Source: Phocoena phocoena
Lineage: Eukaryota; Chordata; Mammalia; Artiodactyla; Phocoenidae
Assembly: GCF_963924675.1 (NCBI RefSeq)
Contig: NW_027077413.1
Coordinates: forward strand, 1,302,001-1,366,000
DNA: 64,000 bases
Direction of reading: 5' to 3'
Part shown: in pieces, positions 61,953-64,000 of the stretch
Position numbering within the stretch: the stretch's first letter is position 1
Layout: every line of letters begins with the position of its first letter
The notes under the pieces: model-generated
Database searches by the model: none
What the model was told of the DNA's origin: nothing
Seen by the model: only the letters and a program-made list of their open reading frames with translations
Position numbers and translations under genes: made by a program

Positions 61953-63699
61953 GTGCAGATATCATTTACAGGCTTGCTTGGTTGGCCAAAAAGGGCGTAT
62001 GCGTTTTTTCCTGAATATATTCAGGAAAAAACGCATACGCACTTTTTGGCCAAGTGCATCATTGTCGACGTTCTGCCTCTTTTCCTATGCTTTCAGGGCA
62101 ATTCCAGTCTACCCCCTGCAATCGTTTTCCTGAAATTTTGCCCCGCTTTCAAGTCCCCTTCGCAGGCTTACTTCAATATATTTTTGGAGGATAGCTGTCA
62201 TTTATAACTCTGCAGGTTTGTGAATTACACTGCCCCTGAGCTCCTTTCTTCAACTCGCTTTCTTGTGAGCTGGGCAAAAAACCGCAGGATTGCTTCAGGC
62301 CCTAATCTGTTTCCGGCAGGGCACGCTGAGCCTTTGTTTAATTCCTCTTCCTGGTGGGCAATGAGTGTTACATTTGCCCGTGCATACACCTACAGCTAGT
62401 CTCTCATTGGTTCTCCCTATTCCTGTTCATCTTGCACAGAAATTGCAAGCTGTGCCAAACAGGAGGTTAACGGCACTGACTCTCCAAGCGGGGAGAGTTT
62501 TAGTAAGGCATCTGGAATGGTGAACCCGAGAACCAGGATACGAAAACTGAGATGCATTTTAAATCGTTTCCCAAACACACGGTGGATGATACTCTGGGTT
62601 TCCCATACATGTTTTAGCTGGAGGAAGAATCCCTTGAAACTGGAGAGTTGGGACCCATGGAATGGGTACCATGCAGTATGACTTCAAAGGGTCTGCATTT
62701 GCTCACCGAAACTCACCAATTCTATCAGCCTGAAGTGTCCAGCCTTATGTCTCAACCAGCTCTGGGTGTAGATGTGGTAAATCCCGGTTGCATCACATGC
62801 CCTGAGTGATTTATTTAAGAATTGCTCTCTATTTCACTGTCTTTGTGTTTTGTTTTCTAAATTTATTTTGATAATGGGATTTATCGGATTTTCACTGCTG
62901 CGTTTCGGTCGCTGTACACACGCTTGATTCTCTTACGGAGACATATATATCCATGGGTTTTAAGATTCTTCCTAGTCAGGTATATTCCTAGGCGTTGAAT
63001 ATGTGGTGTTGAGTCCATTTCGTTGAGCAAGGAGTATGTCTTGTCTATTACATATTTGGCTTATGGAATGTTATCTGTGCTAATTTCAGTCTCTGGTTTT
63101 ATGCAGCACCCCAAGGCACCTTTCCCCATAAGCAGGCACTAGTTGGTTTTCTAAATTTGAGACCCTGTTCTGTTTTGTAATTCAGTTCATGTGTAGTCAA
63201 GTTTACATTCCGTGTATTAGTGATATCTTATGATGTTTCTTTTTCTGTGTGACGTAGTTCACGTAGAATCACCGTACCTGCATCCACTCACTATGCCGCT
63301 TCGGGCCTGATGACACAGATTTCATTGCTGAGTGATATTGCATTGCACGTACGTGCCACAACTTCTTTATCCATTTTTTGCTTTCTGGGATATTTACCTG
63401 GTACTGTAGACGAGCTTCTTGGGAACACAGCCGTCCCAAACTTTGGGGTGGCTCTCTGTTTTTGATTTTAATTTCCCTAAGGAATAGGACCATAAGTGCA
63501 ATTGCCATAGGCTGTGTTGCTTTATTTCTTACGTGTTTCAGGAAACACCATACACATCTCCAGGGTGGCTGTTGGCAATTTACATCCTGCCAATCAGCAT
63601 AACAAGGCTCCCTGTTCTCCATATCCTGTCCTACCATTCTGGATTTTACACTTTCTTCAGATGTCCCTCTTGCCCGGGGGGCAGCGAGACTTCATTGTA
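61953..63699 (+). repeat. Satellite monomer U36, 1,747 bp, L form
   Basis: The palindrome at 61982-62053 has one mismatch (CGCAC). It shares TGCATACACC, GAGAGTTTTAG and CCGAGAACC with U34. It shares the L segment (63,400-63,538), GGCTGTTGGC and ACCATTCTGG with U32. Confidence 0.95.
63400..63538 (+). repeat. L form of the variant segment in U36
   Basis: A complete L set, 6,990 bp after the one in U32. The two also share flanking GGCTGTTGGC and ACCATTCTGG, so they look like copies of one larger unit. Confidence 0.9.
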
Positions 63700-64000
63700 G
63701 TGCAGATTTCCTTTACAGGCTTGCTTGGTTGGCCAAAAAGGGCGTATGCGTTTTTTCCTGAATATATTCAGGAAAAAACGCATACGCACTTTTTCGCCAA
63801 GTGCATCATTGTCGACGTTCTGCCTCTTTTCCTATGCTTTCAGGGCAATTCCAGTCTACCCCCTGCAATCGTTTTCCTGAAATTCTGCCCCCCTTTCAAG
63901 TCCCCTTCGCAGACTTACTTCAATATATTTTTGGAGGATAGCTGTCATTTATAACTCTGCAGGTTTGTGAAGTACAGTGCCCCTGAGCTCCTTTCTTCAA
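63700..64000 (+). repeat. Satellite monomer U37, left part only (301 bp)
   Basis: The window ends inside this copy. The palindrome at 63729-63800 has two mismatches (CGCAC and TTTTTCGCC). The GAAGTACAG variant near 63,970 matches the 4-14 kb and block A/B subfamilies rather than its neighbours. Confidence 0.93.

Larger units (their letters stand above)
1..64000. repeat. Satellite DNA array, ~1,747-bp monomer, head to tail
   Basis: The same landmark order recurs every 1,744-1,751 bp in 31 of the 36 complete monomers. The exceptions are three of 1,723 bp and two of 1,762 bp, all explained by indels in one palindrome. All copies point the same way, and neither edge shows a transition to unique sequence. 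Landmarks after the anchor GTGCAG: a 72-bp inverted repeat at +29 to +100, the AT-rich ACATATATATCC near +988, the CpG palindrome GCACGTACGTGC near +1,392, an L/N variant segment near +1,450 to +1,580, and a G-run about 20 bp before the next anchor. Copies differ mainly by scattered substitutions. No stretch holds a credible gene. The length agrees with my memory of the common cetacean satellite; the array call itself is certain, the taxon is not. Confidence 0.98.

Noticed and set aside
1..64000. A hidden gene cluster, mobile element or unique insertion within the array.
   Set aside because: Anchor spacing accounts for every stretch to within a few bases apart from the palindrome alleles, so there is no room for an insertion.

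Overview
The whole 64 kb window is one uninterrupted, head-to-tail array of a tandem repeat (satellite DNA) with a monomer of about 1,747 bp. Both window edges lie inside the array. I found no protein-coding gene, RNA gene, dispersed transposon insertion or unique sequence. The only open frames are short frames that recur once per monomer by periodicity. Using a fixed anchor (the GTGCAG just before the palindrome), I place 37 monomer starts between 836 and 63,700. They give 36 complete monomers (U1-U36) and a partial one at each end (U0, U37).

Organism: long-period satellite of this size points to a eukaryotic heterochromatic array. From memory, the 'common cetacean satellite' has a repeat of about 1.75 kb in baleen, sperm and beaked whales and about 1.58 kb in dolphins and allies, so a non-delphinoid whale is my best guess. 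A second hint is a 72-bp inverted repeat in each monomer. Its arms resemble the terminal inverted repeats of mariner elements common in cetartiodactyl genomes. Both points rest on recall, not a search.

Layout. 1-3.7 kb: diverged monomers. 3.7-13.8 kb: almost three copies of a two-monomer higher-order repeat (3,496 bp). 13.8-19.4 kb: monomers without obvious higher order. 19.4-31.6 kb and 31.6-43.8 kb: a seven-monomer block (12,225 bp) and its near-identical direct duplicate (12,200 bp). 43.8-45.5 kb: a monomer resembling one of the block's own members. 45.5-54.9 kb: diverged monomers. 54.9-64 kb: a patchy two- or four-monomer periodicity.

Dynamics. Every net length change larger than about 4 bp falls inside the 72-bp palindrome: a 25-bp deletion allele (three copies) and a 13-bp duplication allele (two copies). 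In the second 12.2-kb block, about 1.5 kb of one monomer was overwritten by its neighbour, which carried the 25-bp deletion into the next monomer. A linked set of variants about 130 bp long occurs in two alternative forms (called L and N here), with chimeras, which also suggests conversion or unequal exchange. There is no gene system here; the interest lies in repeat homogenisation and in the palindrome.
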